Shown: positions 25,155 to 36,341, counted from the stretch's first letter. The stretch: DNA of 64,000 bases from Myxococcales bacterium (GCA_025359105.1 JANYHK010000059.1:48550-112549), one strand, 5' to 3'. Notes: generated by a model from the sequence alone, not told the origin. Numbers and translations: made by a program.

Positions 25155-25874
25155 ATGGCGCACTTTCTGGCCCACCTTCCCCGCAGGTCGTTTCTGCTCG
25201 CGATGCTCGCGGGGTCTGCGCTCATCACCGCGACCAGCCTCGGGTATTTCGACTTCGGCTCGCTCCCGCCGTTCGTCGTCGAGAAGCTGCCGGTGCGCTT
25301 CGAGTCCTTGTGGCTCACCTCCCTCCGCATCCACGTCGCCGCGGCGCTGTTCACGTTCCCGCTCTGCATCGCGCTGATGACGAGGACGGTCCAGCGGCGC
25401 CCGGCGTGGCATCGGGTGCTCGGGCGCGTCGCCGGCATCGTCGTCCTCCTCGCGCTGGTGCCTTCCGGCGCCGTCCTCGCGTTCGAGGCGAAGGGGGGCG
25501 CGCTCGGCACCGCCGGGTTTCTCGTCAGCGGGGGCATGATCGCGTGGTTCATGGTGCGCGGGATCCTCGCCGCTCGCCGCCGCGATCTCGTCGCGCACCG
25601 CCGCGCGATGACGCACGTGTTTGCGCAGATGACCGTCGCGGTCACCAGCCGCGCGCTGCTCACTGCCTTCGACGCCGCGGGCTTCGATCCCGACGTCGCG
25701 TACTTGGTCGCCCTTTGGGGCCCCGTCCTCGCGAGCGCCGCCGTTGCGGAGCTCGTCTCGCACCGTTCACCCAAAACCCTCATCGCAAGGATCTTCCGTG
25801 AAATCTCTCCGCTGGCTCTCGCTCTGCGCGGTCGTTCTCTCGTCGCTCGCCCCCTCGTTCGCGTCGGCCGATGA
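25155..25874 (+). CDS. DUF2306 membrane protein
   Basis: A 239-residue integral membrane protein with about seven hydrophobic helices. The core matches the DUF2306 pattern: helices with LRIHVAAALFTFPLCIAL, the short HRVLGRVAGIVVLLALVPSG, a Gly-rich loop before FLVSGGMIAWFMVRG, and HRRAMTHVFAQMTVAVTSRALL. The conserved His residues in WHRVLGR and HRRAM could bind metal or heme, but this is unproved. Its last 77 bases overlap the start of the next gene in another frame, so its real end may be shorter in function. Confidence 0.75.
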   Translation: MAHFLAHLPRRSFLLAMLAGSALITATSLGYFDFGSLPPFVVEKLPVRFESLWLTSLRIHVAAALFTFPLCIALMTRTVQRRPAWHRVLGRVAGIVVLLALVPSGAVLAFEAKGGALGTAGFLVSGGMIAWFMVRGILAARRRDLVAHRRAMTHVFAQMTVAVTSRALLTAFDAAGFDPDVAYLVALWGPVLASAAVAELVSHRSPKTLIARIFREISPLALALRGRSLVARPLVRVGR

Positions 25875-26241
25875 GCCGCCGCCGGCTGCGCGCGCGCAGC
25901 GCCAGGTGGAAGATGGGCTCGTGAAGCCGCTGGCCGACCACGAGGCGCAAACCAGTCGCTTCTCGCGCGCACGCCGCCCCCCGAGTGAGCGCCGCGTCCG
26001 TGTGACGCAAGCGGCGCAGTCGCTCGACAAGTCGGGGCGTCCGTTCATGACGTTCGCCGTCGACATCCGCTTCCGCGGCGGCGAGTGGCGCGAGAAGGAC
26101 ATCGTCGGCTGCGCGTACACGACGAGCGGCGATATGTTCGTCAAGGTGGGCGACACGTACCGCTCGGCGGCGTTTCTCCTCGGCAAGACCGCCGAGCCCG
26201 TCGCAGGCGTCTGCCAGGCGGCCCCGGCGGCGCAGGCGTAA
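25798..26241 (+). CDS. Exported hypothetical protein (147 aa)
   Basis: The GTG at 25798 gives a clean signal peptide (VKSLRWLSLCAVVLSSLAPSFASA) and has AAGGA about eight bases upstream. The mature part of about 120 residues is basic then beta-rich, with RVRVTQAAQSLDKSGRPFMTFAVDIRF and IVGCAYTTSGDMFVKVGDTYRSA. Its two Cys residues (in VGCAY and AGVCQ) could form a disulfide. No family was recognised. It overlaps the end of the DUF2306 gene by 77 bases, so translation is probably coupled. Confidence 0.7.
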   Translation: MKSLRWLSLCAVVLSSLAPSFASADEPPPAARAQRQVEDGLVKPLADHEAQTSRFSRARRPPSERRVRVTQAAQSLDKSGRPFMTFAVDIRFRGGEWREKDIVGCAYTTSGDMFVKVGDTYRSAAFLLGKTAEPVAGVCQAAPAAQA

Positions 26242-26369
26242 CGCACCTTCGTCACCTTGCGCTTGGGTGAGCGGTCCGCAGACGTGCTCCGGCACCGCCG
26301 CCGCAAGCACGATCTCGATGGCGTGCACACCGGGGACCTGCCAGGTGACGCTCGGACGGTAGGTTCGCT

Positions 26370-27376
26370 CTAAAACGAGCCGCGCAGATCCAGCGCGCCG
26401 CCGCCGGGGCCCGGCGCGAAGCCGACGCGGACGCTCGAGCGGGTCGCCGGGATGACGAGGATGCCCACGCCCCCGATGACGCCCGCGACGAGCGCGCCGG
26501 TCGACACCCACGCCATCGTGCGTGCGCGGCTCGCCGCGTCGATCGACGCCTGGTCCTTGCAATAGTGCCTGTCGAAGTTGCAGCCGTCCTTCGCGGTGGA
26601 GCTCGCGCTGAGCGCGAGCTCGCCGGTCACCGCCGCGACGACGCCGCCCACGACCGCGACGCCTATCGTCACGTAAAAGAGCGGGTTCATGCGGGGCTTC
26701 TCGGTAGGGGACTCCACCGTAAACGTGGGCGGCGCGATCGATACCGTCGGCGTTCCGGCTCCTGGCAGCGGGGCTGGTGGCGGCAACGGCGCAAGCCCCG
26801 TGAAGGCCGGGACGCGCACGCTCTTGCGTTCGGCGAGCTCGACGGGGACGTCGACGCGCCACGCCCGCACGCCCGGCGCCGTCGCCTCGACATGGTGCAG
26901 GCCCGGATCGACGGGCGTGGCGACTCCCCACGCCGCGCGCCGCAGCACGAGCCCGTCCAGCTTCACCTCGATCCCCTCGACATCCGCTTCGGGCGCCACG
27001 ACGACGCTCACGCGCGGGACCTTCGCGTCGAGCGCAGCGAGGCGTTCACGCGCGAGGTCTTGCCGCTCCTTGCGACCGTCGCGAATGGCGAGGCTGAGCG
27101 CGTCGTTGAACTCGGCCTGCGCCGAGGCGACCTTGCCCTCCTTCTCGTGGCACACCGCGAGGTTCAGGAGCGTGCCCCCTCCTGGATCGAGCCTCTGGCT
27201 CTCGGCGAGCTTGGGGCACGCGTCGGCGTAGCGCTTCGCTTCCATGAGCTGCCGCGCCTCGTCGAACAGCGCCTGGGCGAGCTGTTGCTCGCGGGGATCG
27301 CCGGCACGCGCGGTGGGAGCCGCGAGGGCCAGGGCGAGCGCGAGGGAGAGGGATGCCGCGACGGGACGGAGGTGGG

Positions 27377-27380
<4 letters not shown>
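26370..27380 (-). CDS. Exported TPR/PEGA-type protein with C-terminal membrane helices
   Basis: A 336-residue protein with a signal peptide (LSLALALALAAPTARA). A TPR block (about 27-110, with FDEARQLMEAKRYADACPKLAESQRLDPGGGTLLNLAVCHEKEGK) is followed by a PEGA-like beta domain (about 112-185). A Pro-rich linker and two membrane helices come last (about 235-262 and 290-315). This layout is common in Polyangiales next to Ser/Thr kinases. Its ATG overlaps the stop of the kinase gene (ATGA), so the two are coupled. It may be a sensor partner of the kinase; that is inference. Confidence 0.82.
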
Positions 27381-28951
<1,571 letters not shown>

Positions 28952-28957
<6 letters not shown>

Positions 28958-28976
28958 GGTCGGCTATATAGTGGCC
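28952..28976. promoter_or_regulatory. Inverted repeat over the divergent kinase and sigma starts
   Basis: GGCCAC (28952-28957) and GTGGCC (28971-28976) flank a TATATA core in the 21-base gap between the two annotated starts. It is a candidate operator or shared promoter core. It could be fortuitous in such G+C-rich DNA. Confidence 0.3.
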
Positions 28977-28978
28977 AA

Positions 28979-29857
28979 GTGAGGGTCGAGCATCCTCTTT
29001 GTTCCATTTTCGTGCCCGTCTGCGCGCCCAACCACGCTCCCCTGTCGGGGGCGGCCCTGGAAACGGCGCTCGAGGGCGCCCTCGCCCGCGCGCGCGCCGC
29101 CTGGCCCGAGGTCGGCCTCACGGCCGAAGCCTTCCTGCCCTACCTGGCGGTCCGGATGGCGGGCCCCGACGATCTCGCAGAGCTCAACGTGGTCGATCTC
29201 TACGCGGCGTGCGCCGCCGTCCACCGGGACCCCCGCGCCCTTGCCGCGATCGAGGCGCACTACTTCGGCGACATCGACGCGGCGCTCCGGAAGATGAACC
29301 TCCCCGCCCCTCGCATCGACGACGTGAAGCAGACGGTGCGCCACCAGCTCTTCGTCGGCCAGGACGGCAAGCCGCCGCGCATCGCGCAGTACAGCGGCAA
29401 GGGCGAGCTCCGCGCCTGGCTACGGGTCACCGCCGTGCGCGCGGCGCTCAAGGTGATCCGCAAGGAGAAACGCGAGACCGTCGCCTCCGACGAAGCCATG
29501 TTCGAGCATGGAACGAGCGACGCCGATCCGGAGCTCGCGTACATCAAGGAGGTCTACCGCGACAAATTCCGCGGGGCCTTCCAGAGCGCGCTCGACGCGC
29601 TCGGCGATCGCGACAAGACGTTCCTCCGCCAGCACGTCGTGGACGGCCTCTCGATCGACGACCTCGCCGCGCTGAACCAGATCCACCGCGCCACCGCCGC
29701 CCGCTGGCTCGCCAAGGCCAAGGAGACCCTCCTCGACGGGACGCGGAAGATTTTCATGCAAAATGCACGCATCTCGCGCGGCGAGTGCGACAGCATCCTG
29801 CGGATGGTGCAAAGCCAGCTCGACGCGACGATCCGCCGGCGGCTCGAGAGCGCCTAG
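28979..29857 (+). CDS. Sigma-70-like RNA polymerase sigma factor
   Basis: A 292-residue sigma factor of the type paired with kinases in Polyangiales. The region 2-like part includes QYSGKGELRAWLRVTAVRAALKVIRKEKRE (residues about 137-170). Region 4 has ALGDRDKTFLRQHVVDGLSIDDLAALNQIHRATAARWLAKAKE with a helix-turn-helix. A C-terminal extension, RISRGECDSILRMVQSQLDATIRRRLES, is shared with the 49-kb paralogue. It may start at GTG 28979 or GTG 29012. It is divergent from the zinc-finger kinase, a probable regulator. Confidence 0.85.
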   Translation: MRVEHPLCSIFVPVCAPNHAPLSGAALETALEGALARARAAWPEVGLTAEAFLPYLAVRMAGPDDLAELNVVDLYAACAAVHRDPRALAAIEAHYFGDIDAALRKMNLPAPRIDDVKQTVRHQLFVGQDGKPPRIAQYSGKGELRAWLRVTAVRAALKVIRKEKRETVASDEAMFEHGTSDADPELAYIKEVYRDKFRGAFQSALDALGDRDKTFLRQHVVDGLSIDDLAALNQIHRATAARWLAKAKETLLDGTRKIFMQNARISRGECDSILRMVQSQLDATIRRRLESA

Positions 29858-29861
29858 GTAG

Positions 29862-30776
29862 CTAGGCCACCTGCGAGGCCGCTTCGCGCAGCGTCACGAA
29901 CGTGTATCCTACACGCTTCAACGTGCCGATGACTGCGTGGAGCGACGCCAGCTTCGCTGCGACCGGGACGCGTACGTCGACCTGGTGCGGCGACAGCGCC
30001 TGCAGGCCGTCCTTGTCGTCCAGCACGTCGATGCCATGAAGCTCGAGGTTGACGAGCGGCTCGCCCACGCACATGCGGGCGAGAGCGCAGGCCGTCCAGG
30101 GGCCCGCCATCGTGATCGCCGTGCCGATGAACGGCAGCCGCGCGCCGCGCGTCACCTGGATAGGCAGCTCGACGAGGCCGGCGCCGCGCTTCCAGTAGGG
30201 CCTCCCCGCGCGGTACGGGCGCGTCGGCGCCGTCAGCACACGCGGATCGTCGACGATGGACTGGCTCGTCCGCCCGCGCAGGGTGATTCCGGCGATCGCC
30301 GCGGCCTTCAAGCCGTAATACGCTGGGCACGGGAAGACCGACGAGTCGTAGGCGACGCCGAGATCGCCGAGCGCGGTGAAGACCTGGTCGGTGACCGTGT
30401 ACCCCGGCGCGCGAAATCCCGAAGGGCGCACGCCGGTCACCTCTTCGATCGCCTTTGCACCACCGTCGATCTGCCGAACGATCTCGTCGTACGGCAGGCG
30501 CGTGAAATCGTAGCGGTGGTCGAGAGAGTGGTTGGCGATCTCGTGCCCGGCCTCGTGCGCGGCGCGCAGCTTGTCGCGCGCGTCGGGCGACTCGAGGTCC
30601 TTGCCGATCGCGAAGAGTGTGAGCGGGATCCCGGCATCCGTCGCCAGCTGGCGCAAGCGCGGCACGGCGATGTCGTACACCGCGGTGCGCGCCGGTGACC
30701 CCGGCGCCGCGAGCCCGTGGATCTGAAAGTAGAAAGGGATCTCGTCGAGGTCGACGCTGACGGCGCAGAGTCGCAC
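29862..30776 (-). CDS. Polysaccharide deacetylase (NodB) family protein
   Basis: A 304-residue carbohydrate esterase-like protein that would remove N-acetyl groups from a polysaccharide or act on a related amide. The catalytic front is SVDLDEIPFYF (Asp-x-Asp), the metal-binding pair is in HEIANHSLDHRYDF (HSxxxH), and GFRAPGYTVTDQVF is motif 3. The end has the ELHGIDVLDD motif 5 region and a C-terminal helix. There is no signal peptide, so it acts in the cytoplasm or at its face, as in the PuuE/PgdA-like branch. It converges tail-to-tail with the sigma gene, with four bases between. Confidence 0.87.
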   Translation of the reverse strand: MRLCAVSVDLDEIPFYFQIHGLAAPGSPARTAVYDIAVPRLRQLATDAGIPLTLFAIGKDLESPDARDKLRAAHEAGHEIANHSLDHRYDFTRLPYDEIVRQIDGGAKAIEEVTGVRPSGFRAPGYTVTDQVFTALGDLGVAYDSSVFPCPAYYGLKAAAIAGITLRGRTSQSIVDDPRVLTAPTRPYRAGRPYWKRGAGLVELPIQVTRGARLPFIGTAITMAGPWTACALARMCVGEPLVNLELHGIDVLDDKDGLQALSPHQVDVRVPVAAKLASLHAVIGTLKRVGYTFVTLREAASQVA

Positions 30777-30809
30777 GACGAGATCCCTTGGATCAGTTCC
30801 GCGAAACGA

Positions 30810-31730
30810 TCAGGACGACTGAGTCATCTTGGCGACTTCGGTCGCCAGATCGTCGGTGTGCTTCTCGATGCCCTCGCCCAGCTCGAAGCGGACGAAGCTC
30901 TCGATCTTCACCTCGGTGCCGACCTTCTTCGAGAGATCCGCGCGGGTCTTCTCGATCGTGCCGGCCGTCGGGTCCACCACGTTGTCCTGGCCGAGGAGCG
31001 TGACCTCGGTGAACCACTTGCCGAGCTTGCCCTCCATGATCTTCGGCCAGGCCGCCTCCGGCTTGCCCTCTTCCTTGAGCTGCGCCGCGAAGATCTCCTT
31101 CTGCTTGTCGATCTGCGCCTGCGCGACCTCGCCCTTGTGGACGTGGCGGGCCTTCATCGACACGATCTGCATCGTGACAGTGTCGGCGAAAGCTTCGACC
31201 TCGGCATTGCCGAGCGGGCCTGTGACGGCCACGATCGACGCGTTCTTGCCGCCCATGTGGACGTACGCGTGGACGAAGCCGTCCTTGGCCTCGACCATGT
31301 CCCAGCGGCGGACGACGGTGTTCTCGCCCGTCTTGCCGACGAGCTCCTGGCGGATGATGTCGATCGTCTTGTCCGAGCCGGGGTACTTTTGCGCGCTCAG
31401 GTCTGCGCCCTTCGCGAGCGTGCTCGCGACCTCGGTCACTTTGGCGACGAATTCCTTGAACACGTCGCCGCGAGCGACGAAGTCCGTCTGGCAGTTGACC
31501 TCGACGATGACGCCGCGCTTCTTGTCGGCGCTCACCCAGGTGCGGACCTCGCCCTCGCTCGCGACGCGCCCTGCGCGCGCCGCGGCTTTGACGATGCCCT
31601 TCTTGAGGATGACGTCGACGGCCTTGTCGATGTCCCCGCTCGTCTCGACGAGCGCGTTCTTGCAATCGGCCATGCCCGCTTGCGTTCGCTCGCGGAGCTC
31701 CTTGACCAAGGATGCGGTGATTTCAGCCAT
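30810..31730 (-). CDS. tsf: Elongation factor Ts
   Basis: Nucleotide exchange factor for EF-Tu in the cytoplasm. The 306 residues match the family over their full length. The opening ITASLVKELRERTQAGMADCKNAL is the conserved N-terminal helical domain, and VNCQTDFVARGD is the highly conserved TDF contact motif. Two core subdomains follow. It lies 15 bases after rpsB, the universal gene order, and is cotranscribed with it. Confidence 0.97.
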   Translation of the reverse strand: MAEITASLVKELRERTQAGMADCKNALVETSGDIDKAVDVILKKGIVKAAARAGRVASEGEVRTWVSADKKRGVIVEVNCQTDFVARGDVFKEFVAKVTEVASTLAKGADLSAQKYPGSDKTIDIIRQELVGKTGENTVVRRWDMVEAKDGFVHAYVHMGGKNASIVAVTGPLGNAEVEAFADTVTMQIVSMKARHVHKGEVAQAQIDKQKEIFAAQLKEEGKPEAAWPKIMEGKLGKWFTEVTLLGQDNVVDPTAGTIEKTRADLSKKVGTEVKIESFVRFELGEGIEKHTDDLATEVAKMTQSS

Positions 31731-31745
31731 GATGTCCTCTTTGCT

Positions 31746-32612
31746 TCAGTTCGAGCCGCGCGGGCCGTCGTTGCCGCCGCGACCGCGGTTACGGTAGACG
31801 TCGGCCTGCGGCGCACCGCCACGGCCCCCGCCGCCCTGCTGGCCCTCGTCGCGACCGTCGCGACCCTGGGTCTCCTTGCGGCGCTGCGCGCCCTCGATCG
31901 CCGCGTCCGCGAGGCGCTGCGTGATGAGACGGATCGAGCGGATGGCGTCGTCGTTGCCGGGGATGACGAAGTCGACGAGATCCGGATCGCAGTTGGTGTC
32001 GGTGATGGCGATGATCGGGATGGAGAGCTTCTTCGCCTCCATCACCGCGATCGTCTCCATGGCCGGGTCGATGACGAACACCGCGGTCGGGAGCACGGCC
32101 ATGTTCTTCAGGCCGCCGACGTACTTCTCGAAGCGCTCGCGCTCCTTCTCGAGGCGCGAGACCTCCTTCTTCGGGAGCTGGAGGTGGGTCCCGTCGTCCT
32201 TCATGCGCTCGAGCTGCTTCATGCGCTCGAGGCCCTGCTTGATGGTGCGGAAGTTGGTCAGCGTGCCGCCGAGCCAGCGGTTGACGACGTAGTAGCTGCC
32301 CGAGCGCGCCGCCTCCTCCTTCACGATCTCCTGCGCCTGGCGCTTGGTCCCGATCATGAGGAGGTGGCCGCCGTGGGCCACGGTCTCGACGACGAAGTTG
32401 TAGGCGCGCGTGAAGAGGCGCGTCGTCTGGTCGAGGTCGATGATGTGGATGCCGTTGCGCGCGCCGTAGATGTACGGGCGCATCTTCGGGTTCCAGCGCT
32501 TGGTCTGGTGGCCGAAGTGGACGCCGGCGTCGATGAGCGTCTTGAGCGGGAGGGGCGGATCGCCCGGGAGGGCGCGAACGCCCTGGGCCGTGTTCTGAGC
32601 TTCCTGAGTCAT
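31746..32612 (-). CDS. rpsB: Ribosomal protein S2
   Basis: A small-subunit ribosomal protein of 288 residues. Conserved blocks are [26 protein letters not shown]-like [26 protein letters not shown], and [19 protein letters not shown]. Compared with the usual 230-250 residues it has a tail of about 40 residues rich in Gly, Arg and Asp ([11 protein letters not shown] near the end), a possible RNA-binding extension. It heads the rpsB-tsf operon and has a clear promoter about 165 bases upstream. Confidence 0.97.
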   Translation of the reverse strand: MTQEAQNTAQGVRALPGDPPLPLKTLIDAGVHFGHQTKRWNPKMRPYIYGARNGIHIIDLDQTTRLFTRAYNFVVETVAHGGHLLMIGTKRQAQEIVKEEAARSGSYYVVNRWLGGTLTNFRTIKQGLERMKQLERMKDDGTHLQLPKKEVSRLEKERERFEKYVGGLKNMAVLPTAVFVIDPAMETIAVMEAKKLSIPIIAITDTNCDPDLVDFVIPGNDDAIRSIRLITQRLADAAIEGAQRRKETQGRDGRDEGQQGGGGRGGAPQADVYRNRGRGGNDGPRGSN

Positions 32613-32667
32613 GGTGGGCGCGTCCTTTCGGTTGGCTTCCGCACCCTCCTCCCGGGGCCAGCGGCCT

Positions 32668-32683
32668 CCCTGATGAATCAGGG
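32668..32683. promoter_or_regulatory. Hairpin-forming palindrome in the rpsB leader
   Basis: CCCTGAT and ATCAGGG flank GA, about 60 bases upstream of rpsB inside its predicted leader. S2 is known in several bacteria to bind its own leader and repress; this hairpin could be such a site, which is inference. It is not a terminator, as the T-run is on the 5' side in the direction of transcription. Confidence 0.4.
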
Positions 32684-32778
32684 AAAAACCGCACCGGACC
32701 GCAGGTTTGCGCGAGAGGGGCGTGAGATTTTCCGGCCGGGCAAATGCCTGGTCGGCCCCGTAGAATCCGGGGGCGCGC

Positions 32779-32806
32779 ACCATAGCCGGGCGGGCCCACG
32801 TGTCAA
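32779..32806 (-). promoter_or_regulatory. Sigma-70-type promoter of rpsB-tsf
   Basis: Read leftward, TTGACA (32806-32801), 16 bases, then TATGGT (32784-32779). The -35 box is a perfect consensus match. Transcription would start near 32772, giving a leader of about 160 bases that includes the palindrome at 32668. Confidence 0.75.
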
Positions 32807-32942
32807 GCACCGACGCCTCGTAAGTGGGCGGGTTCACGGGGGCGGACCGTCCGCGCGACAGACTACACGCTCCTCGGTCGCCCGCCACGGCCGCCCGGAT
32901 GCCCACGTTGACGGGCCCAGGGATTGGCGCTGTGCTGAGCCG

Positions 32943-34607
32943 GTGGACGGTCGCCCTCACCTCGACGGCGCCTCCAGCGACGAGACGTTGGCCGCGCCGA
33001 CGTCGACGACCGCTGGCTTTGGCGCGATCGGTCGTGCCGGGACGACGGAGGATCTCGCCGGGACCCAGATCCGGGTCCGCCGGGCGCTGACGACCGCGTA
33101 CGCGCTGTGGGTCGGGTTCATCGCCATCGACTGGGCCGCCGTTCGCTACCTCGACGCGGGACGCTTCCCGTACCTCGTCGCGCTCCGCCTGGCGGTCCTC
33201 GTCGTCGTTTGCCCGATCCTCTTCAGGCTCTACCGCCGCCGCGCCACGTCGATGGCCGAGCTCAACGTGTTCGACGTGGTCGCCTACAGCGCGGCCGCCG
33301 TCTCCATCGCGCTCATGTGCGTGGAGTTCCGCGGAATCGCGAGCCCCTACGGCACCGGGCTGTGCGTCGCGCTCCTCGGCCGGACCGTCACGGCACAGGA
33401 CCCGTGGCGGCGCGGTCTGCTCATGACCGGGATCCCGATCGTGGCGTACTACGCCGTCCTGCTCGGGGCGGGCCTCTTCTCGCCGCGGGTGGCCGCCCAG
33501 CTGCACGATCCGGCGGCGCTGACGACCTTCGCGCTCAACTCCGCGTACGTCTTTGGCACCTACGTCTTCATGGTCGTGGGCGGAAACGTCATGTGGTCGC
33601 TGCGCCAGCAAGTCTTCGAGGCACGCAACCTCGGGCGCTACCGGCTGAAGCACCGCATCGCGACCGGCGGCATGGGCGACGTCTGGGTCGCCTACCACGC
33701 GGGCCTCAAGCGCGACGTCGCGATCAAGATCCTCCGCCCCGACGCGCAGGAGCGCAGCGCCGACGCCGTCGCGCGCTTCGAGCGAGAAGTGCGCGCGACA
33801 GCGCAGCTCGTTCACCCCAACACCGTCCGCGTCTTCGACTTCGGAACGACCGAGGACGGCGTCTCGTACTACGTCATGGAGCTCCTCGAGGGCGAGACGC
33901 TCGCCGAGCACGTCGAGCGCATCGGGCCGCTGCCGCCCGCGCGCGCGGTCCACGTCCTGGGGCAGGCGGCGCGCGCGCTCGGCGAGGCCCACGAGCGCGG
34001 GATCATCCACCGTGACGTCAAGCCGAGCAACCTCTTCCTGACGTCGCTCGGCGGCGAGCACGACTTCGTGAAGGTGCTCGACTTCGGTATCGCGAAACTC
34101 CAATCGGTCGGCGCGCAGATGACCCGAACCGGCTGGCTCCTCGGCACGCCCGCGTACATCTCGCCGGAGGTGGCGATGGGCAAGGACGCCGATGCGCGAT
34201 CGGACGTCTACGCGCTCGGCGCCGTCCTCTACTTCCTCTTGACGGGTACGCCGCCGTTCGAGGGCGACAACGCCAGCTCCGTCGTGTTCGCCCACATGAA
34301 CGAGGAGCCGGCGCCGCCCTCCTCGCGCCTGGGGAAGGGCCTGCCGCGGGATCTCGAGCGCGTCGTGATGCGCGCGCTCGCGAAGGATCCCGACGAGCGG
34401 TACGCGACCGGCTCGGAGATGGCGCTCGCCCTCGCCGACTGCTCGTCCGCCGGCAAGTGGACCTTCACCGACGCCGTCCACGTCGCGCGCCACAGCAGCC
34501 GCCCGCCGCCCTCCGCCGGCGTGGAATCCCTCGTGATCGAGCGCCTGCGCGCACCACGCGTCGACCGCGAGGGCTCTACGCCGCCTCCGAAGCGCGCCGC
34601 CAAGTAG
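32943..34607 (+). CDS. Membrane-embedded Ser/Thr protein kinase
   Basis: A kinase of about 554 residues. The N-terminal 200 residues hold about six membrane helices (for example [65 protein letters not shown]). The cytoplasmic kinase domain starts near 235 with [13 protein letters not shown]. The Lys is in VAIKILRPD, the catalytic loop is [10 protein letters not shown], the DFG is in LDFGIAK and the APE-like motif is ISPEVAM. It differs from most bacterial PknB-type kinases in having the membrane domain ahead of the kinase. The GTG at 32943 is the likely start but has no strong ribosome site. Confidence 0.85.
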   Translation: MDGRPHLDGASSDETLAAPTSTTAGFGAIGRAGTTEDLAGTQIRVRRALTTAYALWVGFIAIDWAAVRYLDAGRFPYLVALRLAVLVVVCPILFRLYRRRATSMAELNVFDVVAYSAAAVSIALMCVEFRGIASPYGTGLCVALLGRTVTAQDPWRRGLLMTGIPIVAYYAVLLGAGLFSPRVAAQLHDPAALTTFALNSAYVFGTYVFMVVGGNVMWSLRQQVFEARNLGRYRLKHRIATGGMGDVWVAYHAGLKRDVAIKILRPDAQERSADAVARFEREVRATAQLVHPNTVRVFDFGTTEDGVSYYVMELLEGETLAEHVERIGPLPPARAVHVLGQAARALGEAHERGIIHRDVKPSNLFLTSLGGEHDFVKVLDFGIAKLQSVGAQMTRTGWLLGTPAYISPEVAMGKDADARSDVYALGAVLYFLLTGTPPFEGDNASSVVFAHMNEEPAPPSSRLGKGLPRDLERVVMRALAKDPDERYATGSEMALALADCSSAGKWTFTDAVHVARHSSRPPPSAGVESLVIERLRAPRVDREGSTPPPKRAAK

Positions 34608-34619
34608 GCGACGCGTCCG

Positions 34620-36215
34620 TCAGGGGCCTTCGGGAGGCCTGGTGACGTCGAGGAAGAGACAGTGCCCCGTGCTGTCGCGCGTGATTCCGAGCTGCGACGG
34701 CTTCGGCACGAGAGCGCGGGCCAGCTGCAGCATGCCGTCGGGCGTGCGGTATTGCAGCTGCCAGTCGAGCACGAAGTCGAGCATGAAGGTGATGTCCGGC
34801 ACCGACTCGAGGTTGCCGACGAGGACGCGGCCGCCGGGGCGGGTCCTCTCGTAGACGAACGACGTGAGGCGCGTGGCGACGGCGTCGGCGAGGTAGTCGT
34901 AGAGGCCCGCCGAGTACGTGAGATCCAGATCGCGGACCAGCTCGTTGGCCACCTGCCGCTCCTCCGCCGTTTGGGGTTTGAGGAGCTGACGGATCGAGAA
35001 GTGCACACACGTCACCGTCACCGGGAGCGCCCCCTGGTGCCGCTCGACGAGCAGGCGCGTCAGCTGGGCGTGCGCCGTCTCGTGGGCGCCGCGATCTTGA
35101 TCGAGCAAGATGAGCTCGACCGGTCGACGCACCTCCACCGGCCCGTCGAGGAGGCGGCGCAGCTCCACCGCAGGCCCCGCCGCGAGCGCGAGGATGCGCG
35201 CAGGTACGTCGGTCTCCTCCGCGAGCACCGCGCGAACCGCTTCGCGCATGACCGCCTCGCGCGCGGCCACCGTCTGGACGAGCGGGTAGCCGAGCGCCAC
35301 CGACTGGAGAAATCGACCGAATTTCCCATCGCCGGTGAGCTCGCGGGCGAAGCACAGCTCCATCATCCGGTAGTCGCCGGCGTAGCCGAGCGGCTTGTCG
35401 AACGCGCGACGGTGCATGGGGCAGGCGTAGAGGAGCGGCATGAGCGACGACGACGCGTACGCGCGCGCGAGCGTCTGCTGGCGATCGTCGAACGCCTGGC
35501 TGCGGCCGTGCAGCGACGCCAGCGCAGCATAAAACGCGCCGCCCCACTGGGCGCGGAGCCGGGAGAAGAGCGCGGTCTCCTCCTCGCCACGGCGCAGCGG
35601 ATCTTCGTCGCCCGCGCGCTCGAGCTGCTCGACCTCGAGCTTCGCGTCCTCGAGGAGCAGGCGCACGTCGGAGACGGCGGCGCGCCATTCGGCCGGAAGG
35701 CGCGCGCGCTGCTCGTCGAGCGCGTCGAGGCGCGATTGGAGCGTCGCCTCGAGGCGGAGCTGGCTGAGATCGACGAGGCGGGCGTCGAACCGCGCGCCGA
35801 CGCGACCCTGGCTGGCGTGCACGATCGTGGCGTCGCCCGTCCACACCTGCCTCTGGCCGAGGAAGAGGGAGAGCTCTCCGAGCGCCGCGCCCGGCGTGAA
35901 CGACGCGTCGGCGGCTGTGCCGACCGCGATACCGGCGCTGCCCAGATCGAGCACGGGAAGCGGGCCGAACGTCTCCCCCTCGCAGCGAAACGTGCACGTG
36001 AGGTCGACGCCGAACTCCGTCGGCAGGAGGCGCGTCGGGCGGAATCGAACCGCTGCGCCGAGCGCGCCATCGAAGTCGGCGTGGGGCGGCCGGCTGGACC
36101 GTCGAGGCGGCGGCGCGGACGGCCGCGGCGGGGGCGACGAAGAACGAGCCGGCGACGACGAAGGGTGAGAAGACGCGGCAGAAGGGCGCGGCGGCGCGCT
36201 CGAGCGATTCGACAT
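34620..36215 (-). CDS. PilZ-like domain fused to a SAM methyltransferase
   Basis: A protein of about 531 residues. A Ser/Pro-rich arm (1-45) is followed by a PilZ-like beta domain (about 50-165, RFRPTRLLPTEFGVDLTCTF and VLDLGSAGIAV). A helical linker with a coiled-coil region (about 170-245) comes next, then a class I methyltransferase. The block RAFDKPLGYAGDYRMMELC matches the family annotated as extracellular-factor 3-hydroxypalmitate methyl ester biosynthesis, as I recall it. ILALAAGPAVELRRLL and LILLDQDRGA are motifs I and II. The PilZ-like part lacks an obvious RxxxR. The start at 36215 is likely. Confidence 0.78.
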   Translation of the reverse strand: MSNRSSAPPRPSAASSHPSSSPARSSSPPPRPSAPPPRRSSRPPHADFDGALGAAVRFRPTRLLPTEFGVDLTCTFRCEGETFGPLPVLDLGSAGIAVGTAADASFTPGAALGELSLFLGQRQVWTGDATIVHASQGRVGARFDARLVDLSQLRLEATLQSRLDALDEQRARLPAEWRAAVSDVRLLLEDAKLEVEQLERAGDEDPLRRGEEETALFSRLRAQWGGAFYAALASLHGRSQAFDDRQQTLARAYASSSLMPLLYACPMHRRAFDKPLGYAGDYRMMELCFARELTGDGKFGRFLQSVALGYPLVQTVAAREAVMREAVRAVLAEETDVPARILALAAGPAVELRRLLDGPVEVRRPVELILLDQDRGAHETAHAQLTRLLVERHQGALPVTVTCVHFSIRQLLKPQTAEERQVANELVRDLDLTYSAGLYDYLADAVATRLTSFVYERTRPGGRVLVGNLESVPDITFMLDFVLDWQLQYRTPDGMLQLARALVPKPSQLGITRDSTGHCLFLDVTRPPEGP

Positions 36216-36341
36216 CCCTGGACATCCTACGATCAAGTGCATGTCCGCGCCGCTGCCCAGGGGCAAACTGCAGGACTTGCGGGAGAGCCGCTCGGGCGAT
36301 CGTCCTTGTCAGCCGTGGGGCGTTGGGCACAAAGTCTCGCC

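Noticed and set aside
24796..25377. 193-residue plus-strand open frame in the gene-poor gap
   Set aside because: Irregular text that runs into the DUF2306 gene in another frame, with no ribosome site.
26242..26369. Minus-strand text reading VTWQVPGVHAIEIVLAAAVPE before the PEGA gene's end
   Set aside because: It looks protein-like for about 25 residues only, has no start or clear frame context, and sits past a stop codon.
32668..32683. Palindrome considered as a terminator
   Set aside because: The T-run is upstream of the stem in the direction of rpsB, and on the plus strand the stem is followed by A residues.
30717..32942. Long in-frame extension of the membrane kinase to base 30717
   Set aside because: It lies opposite tsf and rpsB and gives shadow text; the kinase's sensible N-terminus starts near 32943.
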